Shown here in pieces: positions 9,112 through 18,020 of a stretch of DNA of 64,000 bases. Position numbers and translations under genes: made by a program. Origin of the DNA: Chloroflexi bacterium TSY (GTDB lineage Bacteria; Chloroflexota; Anaerolineae; Caldilineales; Caldilineaceae). The DNA is taken from positions 124,001-188,000 of the forward strand of contig JAHBNG010000010.1 in the NCBI GenBank assembly GCA_019217005.1, read 5' to 3'. Below the pieces are notes generated by a model. It had not been told where the DNA came from. It saw nothing but the letters and a program-made list of their open reading frames with translations, and searched no databases. Every line of letters begins with the position of its first letter. Positions within the stretch are counted from its first letter, which is position 1.

Positions 9112-10275
9112 TTAGGCTCTATTTTCCACAAGCTCCACTTGTGGCGACAGCGCCTGCTCCAGATCCGCAATCAGATCATCTGGATGTTCCAGCCCTACCG
9201 AGACTCGTAGCAAGCCTGGTGGGGCTTTTGTATTGGATCCTTCAATCGTAAATCGATGCTCGATCAAGCTTTCCACCCCACCAAGACTGGTTGCTTGCGT
9301 AAAGAGTTTTGTTTTGCCGGCAATAGATTGGGCGATTTCTTGTTCCGAATGCAACCTGTCTGGGCAAACTTCAAACGAGAGCATCCCGCCAAAGTCCAAC
9401 ATCTGCTTTTTTGCTATCTGGTGACCGGGATGCTCTTCCAGTCCAGGATAGTGAACTTTGCAGATGCGCGGATGAGTTTGTAAATAGCGAGCCAGCTTCA
9501 TGGCGTTCTCGCAGTGACCACGCATCCGATAGGGCAATGTGCGGATGCCACGTAAAGTCAACCAACAATCGAATGGTGAAGGAACTGCACCGACTGACTT
9601 CTGAATGCCCTGAATCCGGTCAAAGATTTCATCGTGTGTTTTGGCAATGACTGCACCGCCAAGGACGTCACTGTGTCCCCCCAAGTACTTGGTTGTCGCG
9701 TGAATCGCTAAATCAGCCCCCAGATCGAGCGTTTTCTGTAGAACGGGCGTTGGCCAGGTGCTATCGCACACGCAGATCGCGCCAGCATCGTGCGCCAACT
9801 GGGCAACCGCCTCAATGTCTGTGATCTTGAGAAGCGGATTCGAAGGCGACTCGACGAAGACCATGGCCGTTTCGGGCCTGATAGCTTGTGCAAGCTGCTC
9901 AAGGTCAGTCATGTCAACCTGCGTATAGGTCAATCCCCATGGAACAAACAACTCATCAACCATATGACCGGTTCCAAAATAGATATCATCAGGCATCAAG
10001 ACATGATCTCCGGGGCGCAACGCTTGGAAGACGCTTGTAATGGCTGCCATTCCCGAACCAAACGTCGCAGCGCATGATCCACCCTCGAGGTGACATAGAC
10101 AATTCTCCAAAGCCTGACGAGTTGGATTTCCCGAGCGAATGTACGTGTAGCCATAGGGATATTTACCGTCAGAGCCTCGTTCAAACGTTGTCGAGAGATG
10201 GATAGGAGGCATTACCGCAGAGGTTGTGGGATCAATCTCCTTTCCGGCATGAATCGCGATGGTTTCGATATTCAT
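9112..10275 (-). CDS. Cystathionine gamma-synthase/lyase family PLP enzyme
   Basis: 387 residues of the Cys/Met-metabolism PLP family. It has the N-terminal IHAGKEIDPTTSAVMPPI motif, YTYIRSGNPTR near 43, FGSGMAAI near 72, and the PLP lysine in ATTKYLGGHSDVLGG near 193; the Asp in VCDST near 170 stacks on the cofactor. Members run trans-sulfuration (gamma-replacement or gamma-elimination), and sequence alone does not separate synthase from lyase. The ATG start is preceded by CCAAGGAAAC. The stop codon abuts an 81-bp MITE. Confidence 0.87.
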   Translation of the reverse strand: MNIETIAIHAGKEIDPTTSAVMPPIHLSTTFERGSDGKYPYGYTYIRSGNPTRQALENCLCHLEGGSCAATFGSGMAAITSVFQALRPGDHVLMPDDIYFGTGHMVDELFVPWGLTYTQVDMTDLEQLAQAIRPETAMVFVESPSNPLLKITDIEAVAQLAHDAGAICVCDSTWPTPVLQKTLDLGADLAIHATTKYLGGHSDVLGGAVIAKTHDEIFDRIQGIQKSVGAVPSPFDCWLTLRGIRTLPYRMRGHCENAMKLARYLQTHPRICKVHYPGLEEHPGHQIAKKQMLDFGGMLSFEVCPDRLHSEQEIAQSIAGKTKLFTQATSLGGVESLIEHRFTIEGSNTKAPPGLLRVSVGLEHPDDLIADLEQALSPQVELVENRA

Positions 10276-10427
10276 GAAATTGTTTCCTTGGGGACATTCC
10301 CATCTAAAATAGTGAGTCGTGGCAAATCATAATGTAGAAAACCTTGTTGGGTAGTTGCATAGGAGTATATCAAGAACGGATGAACCCTTCAAATGTCAAT
10401 TCAGGCTGTCAGAATGGGTCAATATCC

Positions 10428-10456
10428 TTGAGCTTGACCCCGAGCTGTTGTATACT
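10428..10456 (+). promoter_or_regulatory. Putative sigma-70 promoter
   Basis: TTGAGC (10428-10433) and TATACT (10451-10456) are separated by 17 bp, about 30 bp upstream of the start at 10489. Spacing and -10 match are good; no experimental support. Confidence 0.5.
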
Positions 10457-10488
10457 TGCATTCGTAACAATATAGGGTGAGGTAAATC

Positions 10489-11052
10489 ATGCTTGATCCA
10501 GAAACAAAGGCTGCAATTGATGAACTCTAGGAACTGTTTCGAGAGACAGATGCCAGATTTAAAGAGACGGATGCTCAAATAAAAGAATCAGACACACGTA
10601 TAAAGAAACTGTTTCGCGAAACGGATGCCAAGTTCAAAGAGACACAAGCGCTCTTCATCGGGCAATGGGGAAGAATGATGGAAGCGCTTGTTGAACCAGG
10701 CGCTCTGCAAGTATTCAAAGATCGTGGGTTCGATGTTCACCAGATATTTCCACGTGTTAAGGGGCGGCAGAATGGTTCGATTATGGAGATCGATTTGCTT
10801 CTGACAAATACAGATGAATTGGTATTTGTCGAAGTCAAAAGTACGTTGCGGGTTGCAGATGTAGATGAGGCGCTTGAGGATTTGGCTGAGTTTCCGCGCT
10901 TTTTCCCAACATATGCTGATTATCGCATCTATGGGGCAGTTGCGGGATTGACTATCGAGGAAAATGCAGACCGATATGCGTATAAGAATGGATTATTTGT
11001 GATTGCTGTCACAGGTGACAATATGGTCGAGATTCTCAACGATGCTAAGTAA
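10489..11052 (+). pseudogene. DUF3782-type PD-(D/E)XK nuclease-like protein with in-frame amber codon
   Basis: ATG at 10489 is preceded by AGGGTGAGG and a promoter. The frame runs LDPETKAAIDEL, then TAG at 10528-10530, then continues in the same frame through a repetitive coiled coil (RETDARFKETDAQIK) and a PD-(D/E)XK core: EIDLLL near codon 102 and VFVEVKS near codon 114. The stop is most simply a C-to-T change in a Gln codon. A truncated product could start further in, for example at ATG 10675, but it would lack the coiled coil. The biological role of this family, common in cyanobacteria and Chloroflexota, is not established. Confidence 0.7.
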
Positions 11053-11081
11053 GCGTGCAAAAACAAGTTGTAGGTTTGTAG

Positions 11082-11101
11082 AACAGGCACCCTTGCCTGT
11101 T
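11082..11101. repeat. Short hairpin
   Basis: AACAGGC and GCCTGTT pair around a 6-nt loop, 30 bp past the preceding stop codon, with no T-run. The rest of 11053-11422 holds only this hairpin and the terminator at 11357-11387; no gene is supported. Confidence 0.4.
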
Positions 11102-11356
11102 ACGGCGCAGACAGAGAGACGGCATTACAAATAAATCTTGCTGCGATTCGCCAACTTATTTTTGAACGATTACTAAGTTTAGACCACGCAATTTCGGTTC
11201 ATCATAACATGGGGCATTTGTCCTCGTATAGGAAAGTATAAAAATCAGTCACAAAATTATGACCAGATTCTGGCTGTTCACGAAGTGGTCGCTTCGACCT
11301 AGCTGACGGCTGATTAGCTGAAAGCTTTTTTAACAAACAGAGAATTCTTGTTAACG

Positions 11357-11387
11357 AAGCCCGCGTCTTATGTGTACGCGGGCTTTT
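11357..11387 (+). terminator. Rho-independent terminator
   Basis: AAGCCCGCG pairs with CGCGGGCTT across an 11-nt loop and ends in TTTT on the plus strand. It lies between the plus-strand DUF3782 gene and the converging oxidoreductase gene, and may serve both. Confidence 0.65.
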
Positions 11388-11422
11388 GATTTCCCTTCTG
11401 CATTCATACATCTCAAACGACT

Positions 11423-12602
11423 CTATTCAAAACGCAAATTCGGAATCTCTTCCCATGTACCGCTTTCCCACGACTTTGCCATAGCGGACTGAACATTCGC
11501 TAGAGCCAGAGCATCTGCAAAACTGGGAGCACGTTGTTTTCCGTCTGCAATCGACATGAGAAAATTATGTGCTTCAATCACCTTGAGATCTTCATACGCC
11601 ATGCTGAGTCCATCACCTGGATTGAATCGACTGTAATCACCATAGCGAGGCGTGCCAAGCAATGTCATATACCCATCATAATCGTCTCCGGCTCCCGGCA
11701 AATACAGTTCCAACTCGTTCATGCGTTCGAAGTTCCACTTTAAGGCCCCCTTTGTCCCATTAATCTCAAAGGCCATCTCACATTTGGGACCAAAAATGGC
11801 GCGACAAGTTTCGAATGTACCTTGAATGCCACTCTCAAATTCGACTAGTGCGCTTGCATAGTCTTCATTCTCCACAGGACCCGTTGGATCCTCTGGTTTA
11901 CCGACTGAGAAATGTGTGCCCTGACCTGGAATTGGTAAAGGACGTTCGGTGATGAATGTATGACGGTGGCTGACAAGACGCTTAATGGGGCCGACCAACA
12001 TATGTGCCATGTCAGTTACGTGGGACATGATATCGCCTAGAACACCCATACCTGCCTTATCCTGCTGGAAACGCCAGGTGAGCATCCCCATCGGGTCGCT
12101 ACCATACATGGTAAAGAAGCGACCCCGGTAGTGAGTGATTTTCCCCCAACTTCCCCTCAGCGATAAGCTTCTTGGCATGTTGCACCATCGGTGCCCAGCG
12201 GTAGTTGAAGCCGACAAAACTCATTACACCAGCTTGTCGTGCAGCATGTTCGATGGCCGCAGTCTCCTCTGGTGACCGGCCCACTGGTTTTTCGCAGAAG
12301 ACATGCTTGCCTGCCGCCGCGACAGTAAGGGCCATCTCTTTGTGTAGAAAATTGGGGGATGCAATATTGACGACATCCACTTCAGGATCGTTGACGACTG
12401 CTTGCCAGTCAGTTGTCGACCGTGCGAACCCAAGCTGTTCGCGTGCCTGTTCAGCGCGATGCTCGACATCATCGGCGCAAACAACAAGCCGAGCACGCAC
12501 ACCAGAATCATGATAGCGGTCGTTGACTGATCGATATGAGCGGCTATGGGCTTGCCCCATCCACCCCATACCAATGACACCGATGCCGATTATTTTGGTC
12601 AT
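11423..12602 (-). pseudogene. Gfo/Idh/MocA family oxidoreductase, single frameshift
   Basis: Starts at ATG 12602 behind GACAAGGAAG. The N-terminal NAD(P)-binding fold is intact ([17 protein letters not shown], then [12 protein letters not shown]). An extra base in a C5 run at 12143-12147 shifts the frame after AEGKLG; deleting one base joins it smoothly to [10 protein letters not shown] and the C-terminal substrate domain (MGVLGDIMSHVTDMAHMLVG). The product would be an inositol or sugar dehydrogenase-like enzyme, fitting its place at the end of the inositol cluster. A homopolymer error in the assembly is a real alternative to true inactivation. Confidence 0.85.
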
Positions 12603-12744
12603 AATTTCTTCCTTGTCGACGGCAAAATGGCAAGGGACATCTGCCCTTGCCATTTTATTCTTGAGTTGTTTGTTTTCCAGATGTGTGCGAGATTTTAGCG
12701 TGACAGAAAAACTTCTGGCTGGCGAAATTATTCTTTTACAAGTT

Positions 12745-14220
12745 CTAAAACTTGCGACTCCACTCGCGCGGCCAGCGCTCTACGACCACCTTTGTCTGCG
12801 TATAAAACTCAATCCCGTGACGACCTTGCGCGTGTAAATCACCAAAGAAACTTTCATTCCAGCCACTAAAGGGGAAATAAGCCATTGGCGCGGCAACCCC
12901 TATGTTGATGCCCACATTGCCTGCATCTGCCCCATAGCGAAATTGACGCGCCGTGTTTCCATCAGTGGTAAAGATGCAGGCCATATTGCCGAAGGCGCGA
13001 TTGTTTACGATTGCAAGGGCATCTTCGGCTGTCTCAGCATGCATCATGCTGAGGACTGGTCCAAAGATCTCGGTTGAGGCGATTTCGTCGTTTGGGTTTA
13101 CATTGTCCAGAATCGTAGGGAAAACAAAGTAGCCATCTTCATAACCGCTGACCTGTTTCCCACGACCATCAACAAGAACGTTTGCCCCTTCACTGGCACC
13201 TTTGGCAATTAACCCCTCAATCCTCTCTTTGCTATCACCTGTGATGACTGGGCCCATCTCCGTCCCATCATCTAAACCATAACCTACAGACCGACTGCTT
13301 GCCGCATCGGCCAAGAGTTCTGTCACCTGGCTTTTCGCTTCGCCTACTGTCACTGCGACCGAGAGCGCCAAACAACGCTGCCCCGCGCAACCCCATGCCG
13401 AATCGGCCACGATGCTGGTCACTGACTCCATATCTGCATCTGGCATAATGACGACCGGGTTTTTGGCACCGCCCTGGCATTGTGCGCGCTTGCCGTTGGC
13501 TGTGGCACGTCCATAGACATATTTGGCAACTGGTGTTGAGCCAACAAAGCTGATGGCCTTGATTGTGGGATGATCGAGCAGCGCATCGACCGTATCTTTC
13601 CCACCATTGACCAACTGTAATACCCCATCAGGAAAGCCAGCTTGATCAATCAATTCGAAAAGCTTCTGGCTGCTCATCGGTACCTTCTCGCTCGGCTTGA
13701 GGATAAAGCAATTGCCGGTTGCTACAGCATAGGGTAGGAACCAGAGGGGAATCATGCCTGGAAAGTTGAAGGGCGTGATGGCAGCAACCACGCCCAATGG
13801 CTGGCGAATCATATGTTCATCGATGCCGCGGGCAATATCTTCATTGTTGTAGCCTTGCATCAAGGACGGTGTGCCACAAGCAACCTCGACATTTTCGATG
13901 CCGCGCCGCATTTCGCCCACACTCTCCGCAAACGTTTTGCCACATTCCTCGGTGATCACGCGCCCGAGGTCGTTCAAGTTCTCCTCGAGCAGATTCTTGA
14001 GCTTGAAAAGAGACTGAATCCGATCACCCACTGGCGTGCGTCGCCATTCCTGATACGCTGTCGCTGCCTTCTGAACCGCCGCATCCACCTCCTCGCTCGG
14101 CGACATGGGGACAGTCGCCAGCGCTTGTGCCGTGGCTGGATTCATCACATCCAGATAGTCGCTTGCACTGGATCGAGTCCACTGACCGTTGACATAGTTG
14201 AGTAATTGTCCATTGTTCAT
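12745..14220 (-). CDS. iolA: CoA-acylating methylmalonate/malonate-semialdehyde dehydrogenase
   Basis: Aldehyde dehydrogenase fold of about 491 residues, of the MmsA/IolA family. [18 protein letters not shown] and [14 protein letters not shown] form the NAD site, [12 protein letters not shown] the Rossmann turn, and the catalytic Cys lies in [12 protein letters not shown]. The family lacks the usual general-base Glu; the corresponding segment here is CQGGAKN. It converts malonate semialdehyde from inositol degradation to acetyl-CoA. ATG 14220 is preferred to ATG 14253 because GGGAAG stands 8 bases upstream. It lies directly after iolD and the Uma2 remnant in the same orientation. Confidence 0.9.
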   Translation of the reverse strand: MNNGQLLNYVNGQWTRSSASDYLDVMNPATAQALATVPMSPSEEVDAAVQKAATAYQEWRRTPVGDRIQSLFKLKNLLEENLNDLGRVITEECGKTFAESVGEMRRGIENVEVACGTPSLMQGYNNEDIARGIDEHMIRQPLGVVAAITPFNFPGMIPLWFLPYAVATGNCFILKPSEKVPMSSQKLFELIDQAGFPDGVLQLVNGGKDTVDALLDHPTIKAISFVGSTPVAKYVYGRATANGKRAQCQGGAKNPVVIMPDADMESVTSIVADSAWGCAGQRCLALSVAVTVGEAKSQVTELLADAASSRSVGYGLDDGTEMGPVITGDSKERIEGLIAKGASEGANVLVDGRGKQVSGYEDGYFVFPTILDNVNPNDEIASTEIFGPVLSMMHAETAEDALAIVNNRAFGNMACIFTTDGNTARQFRYGADAGNVGINIGVAAPMAYFPFSGWNESFFGDLHAQGRHGIEFYTQTKVVVERWPREWSRKF

Positions 14221-14267
14221 GGTTTTGCTTCCCAAAGTTCTCCTATCTGACATTCATTATTCTGGCA

Positions 14268-14524
14268 TCATCGAAAGATATCTTCAAGCTTCACTCTGAT
14301 TCCCGTCGCGGGATCTGCCACCTCACCAGTTGTAATCACCTGACGCTCTTGATCCTGACGATACACAGCCACCAAACCGAAGGGCGGCTCAATAATCCAG
14401 GCCGTTTGCACCCCAGATTCTAACTTGGCATTGGTTTACCTCGTTCTTCTTCATAGGAAAGCTCTTTGTATCGAGGCTTTAAGGTCGTGTGATCGATAGA
14501 TCTATCGATTTGAACACTTGCCAT
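14268..14524 (-). pseudogene. Uma2-family (DUF820) endonuclease remnant with internal deletion
   Basis: An ATG at 14524 behind GTAGGAGATT begins a Uma2-like N-terminus (LKPRYKELSYEEERGKPMPS). After a frame break it jumps directly to the C-terminal end of such a protein (LESGVQTAWIIEP, VYRQDQERQVITTG, ATGIRVKLEDIF, stop at 14268). The PD-(D/E)XK core between is missing, so this is a deletion product and not a gene. It fills most of the space between iolD and iolA. Confidence 0.65.
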
Positions 14525-14536
14525 ACAGCAAATCTC

Positions 14537-16462
14537 CTACAGGAAGAATCGCTCCTTCGTGCGCATCTCTTCCCACTCTTCGCGCGCCGCCTGAACTGTA
14601 TCTAACTCACTCACTTCCGCCACCGGCACATCCCACCAGCTTTCATAGCCCGGCACTTCCAGATAGCGGTCATCTGGAACATGAATCACAGTTGTCTTGT
14701 TAATGTTCTTGACGTCCTGCAAAGCCTGGATCACATCGTCAACGCTTTGGCAGCGGATGACGTGGCAGCCCAGACTTTCGGCGTTCTTGGCTAAGTCTAC
14801 TGGCAGGACATCTACTTCATAACCAGTCGTGTCCGTCGGCAAGCCATTATATTCTTGCCCGTTTCTATGCGCGGCAGGTACATTATCAGGGTAAATATAA
14901 CGTGTACCAAACCCTCCCTGGCCCAGCGAACGACTCAATGCGCCGATGCTGCGGAAACCACTGTTATCGATCAAGACGACTGTCAGCTTGTAACCTTCTT
15001 GCACCACAGTGATCAAATCTGTACACATCATCAGGTAGCTACCATCCCCCACCATAACGTAGACTTCGCGGTCTGGTTCAGCCATCTTGATGCCTAAACC
15101 GCCAGCAATCTCATAGCCCATACAGCTATAGCCATATTCCAAATGGTACTGCTTGGGGTGGCGGGCACGCCACAGTTTGTGCATGTCGCCAGGCAGACTA
15201 CCCGCGGCACAGACCATCACCGCATCTGGATCTCCCTGCTCATTAACAGCACCAATCAATCCGCCTTGATAAGGCAAACCACTCTCTGCCTCTTTGATGG
15301 CATAGAGGCGGTCCACCTCTGCTTCCCACGCATCATGTAGCTCTTTGGCTTGTGCTTGGTTTGCATTGTCATTCGTGTAGCCATTTAAATGTCCAAGCAA
15401 CTCCTCCATCGTAACTTTTGCGTCGCCGGTCAATGGGATTGCATTGTGTTTATAGGCATCGAATTCAGCAACGTTTATGTTAATGAATTGAACATCGGGG
15501 TGTTCAAAGAGTGTCTTGCTTCCTGTTGTGAAATCGCTGTAGCGCGTCCCAATCCCGATAATCAGATCGGCTTCATGGGCCAGAATGTTGGCCGCTGAAG
15601 TGCCTGTTGCACCCACTGCACCCAGACAAAGTGGATTGTCATAACGAAGACTTCCTTTGCCCGCCATTGTTTCCCCAACCGGAATCCCTGTCTGTTCCAC
15701 AAATTGTTTGAGGGTTTCGGTTGCTTCGCTATAGAGAACACCACCCCCTGCAATAATCATGGGCTTTTTCGCGGCCCGGATGGCTTCCGCCGCACGTTGT
15801 AGTTCACCCGCATCAGGTCGGTTACGTGGAATCCGCCAGACTCGCTTATCAAAGAGGGCACTCGGATAATCCCATGCCTCAGTCTGAACATCTTGCGGAA
15901 TTGCCAACGTCACAGCGCCTGTATCAGCGGGACTGGTGAGGACGCGCATGGCCTCCATCAACGATGTGACCAATTGATCGGGACGGTTAATGCGGTCCCA
16001 GTAGCGGCTCACTGGTTTGAAGCAATCGTTGACCGAAATGTCCTGACTATGCTCCGATTCGAGCTGCTGCAAAACTGGTGCAACGTTGCGGCGTGCAAAG
16101 ATATCGCCCGGCAGCAGAAGAACCGGCAGTCGGTTGATCGTTGCCGTTGCCGCACCTGTCACCATATTGCTAGCGCCGGGACCAATTGATGTGGTGCAGG
16201 CCAGGGTGCGTAGGCGATTGCTGTGTTTGGCAAAGGCCGCTGCCGTGTGAACCATTGCCTGTTCGTTGCGTGTCTGGTAGAAGCGAAAATCAGGATATTG
16301 TTGGAGCGCCTGCCCCATCCCCGCCACGTTGCCATGTCCAAAGATGCCAAAGCAGCCTCCGAAAAACCGCTGTTCGACTCCATCACGCTCGGTATATTGC
16401 TCTTGCATAAAGCGAACGATGGCTTGGGCCATTGTTAAACGAACTGTTCCATTTGTGCTCAT
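14537..16462 (-). CDS. iolD: 3D-(3,5/4)-trihydroxycyclohexane-1,2-dione acylhydrolase
   Basis: 641 residues, the usual IolD length, with three ThDP-enzyme domains. The PYR domain has GIFGHGNVAGMGQAL and the catalytic Glu of YQTRNEQAMVHTA near residue 66. The central domain runs about 210-370. The PP domain carries the ThDP/Mg motif GDGSYLMM...LIDNSGF near 470-505. The enzyme hydrolyses the ring of the trione intermediate of myo-inositol breakdown to 5-deoxyglucuronate, the substrate of IolB encoded just upstream. Orientation and spacing support one transcription unit with iolB. Confidence 0.95.
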   Translation of the reverse strand: MSTNGTVRLTMAQAIVRFMQEQYTERDGVEQRFFGGCFGIFGHGNVAGMGQALQQYPDFRFYQTRNEQAMVHTAAAFAKHSNRLRTLACTTSIGPGASNMVTGAATATINRLPVLLLPGDIFARRNVAPVLQQLESEHSQDISVNDCFKPVSRYWDRINRPDQLVTSLMEAMRVLTSPADTGAVTLAIPQDVQTEAWDYPSALFDKRVWRIPRNRPDAGELQRAAEAIRAAKKPMIIAGGGVLYSEATETLKQFVEQTGIPVGETMAGKGSLRYDNPLCLGAVGATGTSAANILAHEADLIIGIGTRYSDFTTGSKTLFEHPDVQFININVAEFDAYKHNAIPLTGDAKVTMEELLGHLNGYTNDNANQAQAKELHDAWEAEVDRLYAIKEAESGLPYQGGLIGAVNEQGDPDAVMVCAAGSLPGDMHKLWRARHPKQYHLEYGYSCMGYEIAGGLGIKMAEPDREVYVMVGDGSYLMMCTDLITVVQEGYKLTVVLIDNSGFRSIGALSRSLGQGGFGTRYIYPDNVPAAHRNGQEYNGLPTDTTGYEVDVLPVDLAKNAESLGCHVIRCQSVDDVIQALQDVKNINKTTVIHVPDDRYLEVPGYESWWDVPVAEVSELDTVQAAREEWEEMRTKERFFL

Positions 16463-16505
16463 TGGTTTCTCCTATTCCAAATCTGCGAAGAGTTCGGTGA
16501 GATCC

Positions 16506-17084
16506 TCATATTGATAAACATTTCAACCTAGAATTGTGAAGAAGCTGCATCGCTTGCTGACTTCCCGTACGGTTGGGCGAAATCTGTGGGAAGAGGTTAA
16601 GAGGGAAGACTTCAACAGCCCCTTCATCGCTTTCTTTAAGTGTACCACCGATCGCTCTCGTTTCGTAGACAAAGCTAATCATCGGTCCGGGATAGGCGAG
16701 TGGTCTGCCATAATACCAGCCAAGGTTGCGAATAACCTCAACCTCTAGTCCGGTCTCTTCGCGTGCCTCACGGATCGCGGCTTCTTCTGGCGACTCCCCA
16801 TACTCAACGTGGCCTGATGGAAGGGCAGCTGGCGCTTCCTTTGGTGCGTCCGGCGGCAATAGCGCAACAATTCCCTCCATTGATGAATCAAGTTCTTTCC
16901 AGATAATCACGTTGACTCCTTGTGCCTGCGTTGGGTAGTGAATCCACCCACAGGACGAACAGACAACCCGCGCGATTCCATCGTCCGCCATCACTTTGCG
17001 GGATAAAGATTCGCAACACATGGGACAAAATTGGTATCGCAGCCGCGGTAAGATGATTTCTGGGTAATCGAGTTTGTTAGACAA
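16506..17084 (-). CDS. NUDIX hydrolase with N-terminal zinc ribbon
   Basis: 192 residues. An N-terminal zinc ribbon (FCPMCCES and VCSSCGW, near residues 19-45) precedes a NUDIX domain with a complete box, GHVEYGESPEEAAIREAREETGLEVE, near 91-116. Related proteins hydrolyse nucleoside diphosphate derivatives, as in NADH pyrophosphatases, but the substrate cannot be fixed. The start overlaps the end of iolB by 8 bp, so it is translated with the inositol genes. A NUDIX gene inside an iol cluster is unusual. Confidence 0.85.
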   Translation of the reverse strand: MSNKLDYPEIILPRLRYQFCPMCCESLSRKVMADDGIARVVCSSCGWIHYPTQAQGVNVIIWKELDSSMEGIVALLPPDAPKEAPAALPSGHVEYGESPEEAAIREAREETGLEVEVIRNLGWYYGRPLAYPGPMISFVYETRAIGGTLKESDEGAVEVFPLNLFPQISPNRTGSQQAMQLLHNSRLKCLSI

Positions 17085-17907
17085 TGGGCAATGCTCTCAT
17101 ATTGCCATCCCAATCTTCCTTGATCCAGGCATAGGTTGGATCATCGTAGGGTGGCGTGGCGCGTGCTTCATCGATCAGCTCACCAGCCAGATAATTCAGA
17201 AAGTAGAGTGTACAGTTTGGCGCTGGTGCGGTCGAGTGAAAACCTTGTGTGACAAGAACGAGATCGCCACTCTGGGCCATGAAAGATTCGTCAAAGTCGG
17301 TGTCTACCCGGTAATTTCGGTGGAATGTAAAGCCGTAGTCAGGCGTTGTAAAAAAGTGATACGTCTCGTCCAGATGGGCCGAACCAGCATAGCCATCGTG
17401 ACAGTGGGGCGGCCAGCCAGACCATGAACCACCTGACACGTAGACTTCATAGAGAATGAGACGCTCGGCTGGTAACGGATGGGCCAACGTGTGACAGACT
17501 TGCCGATAAGCTGAGCCACCACCCCGTAACTCGACCTTTATCTCGTCCGGTTTAAAGAGCCGCACAGGATACTTTCCTTCGGCAGGTGCACCTCCGATGG
17601 CGAACTCGAGATCGCTAGTGGCCTCAACCGACAGTTCGTGCTGCGGTGGTGCGTAGAGTACAGGTCCAAGCTCGTCGAAGACACCCTTACGCGCAACATC
17701 GTACTGTTGGTCGCCGATGCTGAGTTGACCCGAACCAGAGAGCAGGGTGAGAGCAATCTCATTCCCCGCCGTTTGATGGGTGTGTGTCTCGCCCGCTTTC
17801 AGCGAAACAACCTTGTAGCTCAAATAGTCCCACCCCGCTGATGCCGGCGTGACGTCAATTTGAACTGTCGAGCCTTTATTTGGTTTGATGAGATGATTGT
17901 TTGACAT
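17077..17907 (-). CDS. iolB: 5-deoxy-glucuronate isomerase
   Basis: 276 residues of the IolB cupin family. Metal-ligand motifs are visible in the C-terminal half: WSGWPPHCHDGY, then HLDETYHFFTTPDYGF and VTQGFHSTAPAP. It converts 5-deoxy-glucuronate to 5-dehydro-2-deoxygluconate, the IolC substrate. ATG 17907 (MSNNHLIKP) fits the family N-terminus and is preceded by GAGAAAG; in-frame ATGs at 17925 and 17940 are alternatives. It lies between iolC upstream and the NUDIX gene downstream. Confidence 0.92.
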   Translation of the reverse strand: MSNNHLIKPNKGSTVQIDVTPASAGWDYLSYKVVSLKAGETHTHQTAGNEIALTLLSGSGQLSIGDQQYDVARKGVFDELGPVLYAPPQHELSVEATSDLEFAIGGAPAEGKYPVRLFKPDEIKVELRGGGSAYRQVCHTLAHPLPAERLILYEVYVSGGSWSGWPPHCHDGYAGSAHLDETYHFFTTPDYGFTFHRNYRVDTDFDESFMAQSGDLVLVTQGFHSTAPAPNCTLYFLNYLAGELIDEARATPPYDDPTYAWIKEDWDGNMRALPIV

Positions 17908-17957
17908 AATATTCTTTCTCATTTCCTCTTGGTTGAGCACCTTCTGCGGATTTTGCC

Positions 17958-18013
17958 AGTACTACAGCGGATTTTGATAGGAGCGAATTGCGTTCGTAAT
18001 CCGTTGTAGTACT
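17958..18013. repeat. Hairpin between iolC and iolB
   Basis: AGTACTACAGCGGATT (17958-17973) pairs with AATCCGTTGTAGTACT (17998-18013) with one mismatch that can be a G-U pair. It lies in the iolC-iolB gap without a T-run, so it could be a REP-like element or an mRNA-processing signal more than a terminator. Confidence 0.6.
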
Positions 18014-18020
18014 CCCACTA

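Noticed and set aside
10528..10530. TAG recoded as an amino acid
   Set aside because: Several intact genes in the window end in TAG followed by non-coding repeats (9027, 19213), so TAG works as a stop; nonsense mutation is simpler.
11202..11411. Minus-strand frame of 69 codons
   Set aside because: It runs through the terminator hairpin at 11357-11387, lacks a ribosome-binding site and has no recognisable pattern.
12143..12147. Programmed frameshift in the Gfo/Idh/MocA gene
   Set aside because: The C5 run is not a known slippery site in this frame, and the prematurely ended product would lack its substrate domain; mutation or sequencing error is more likely.
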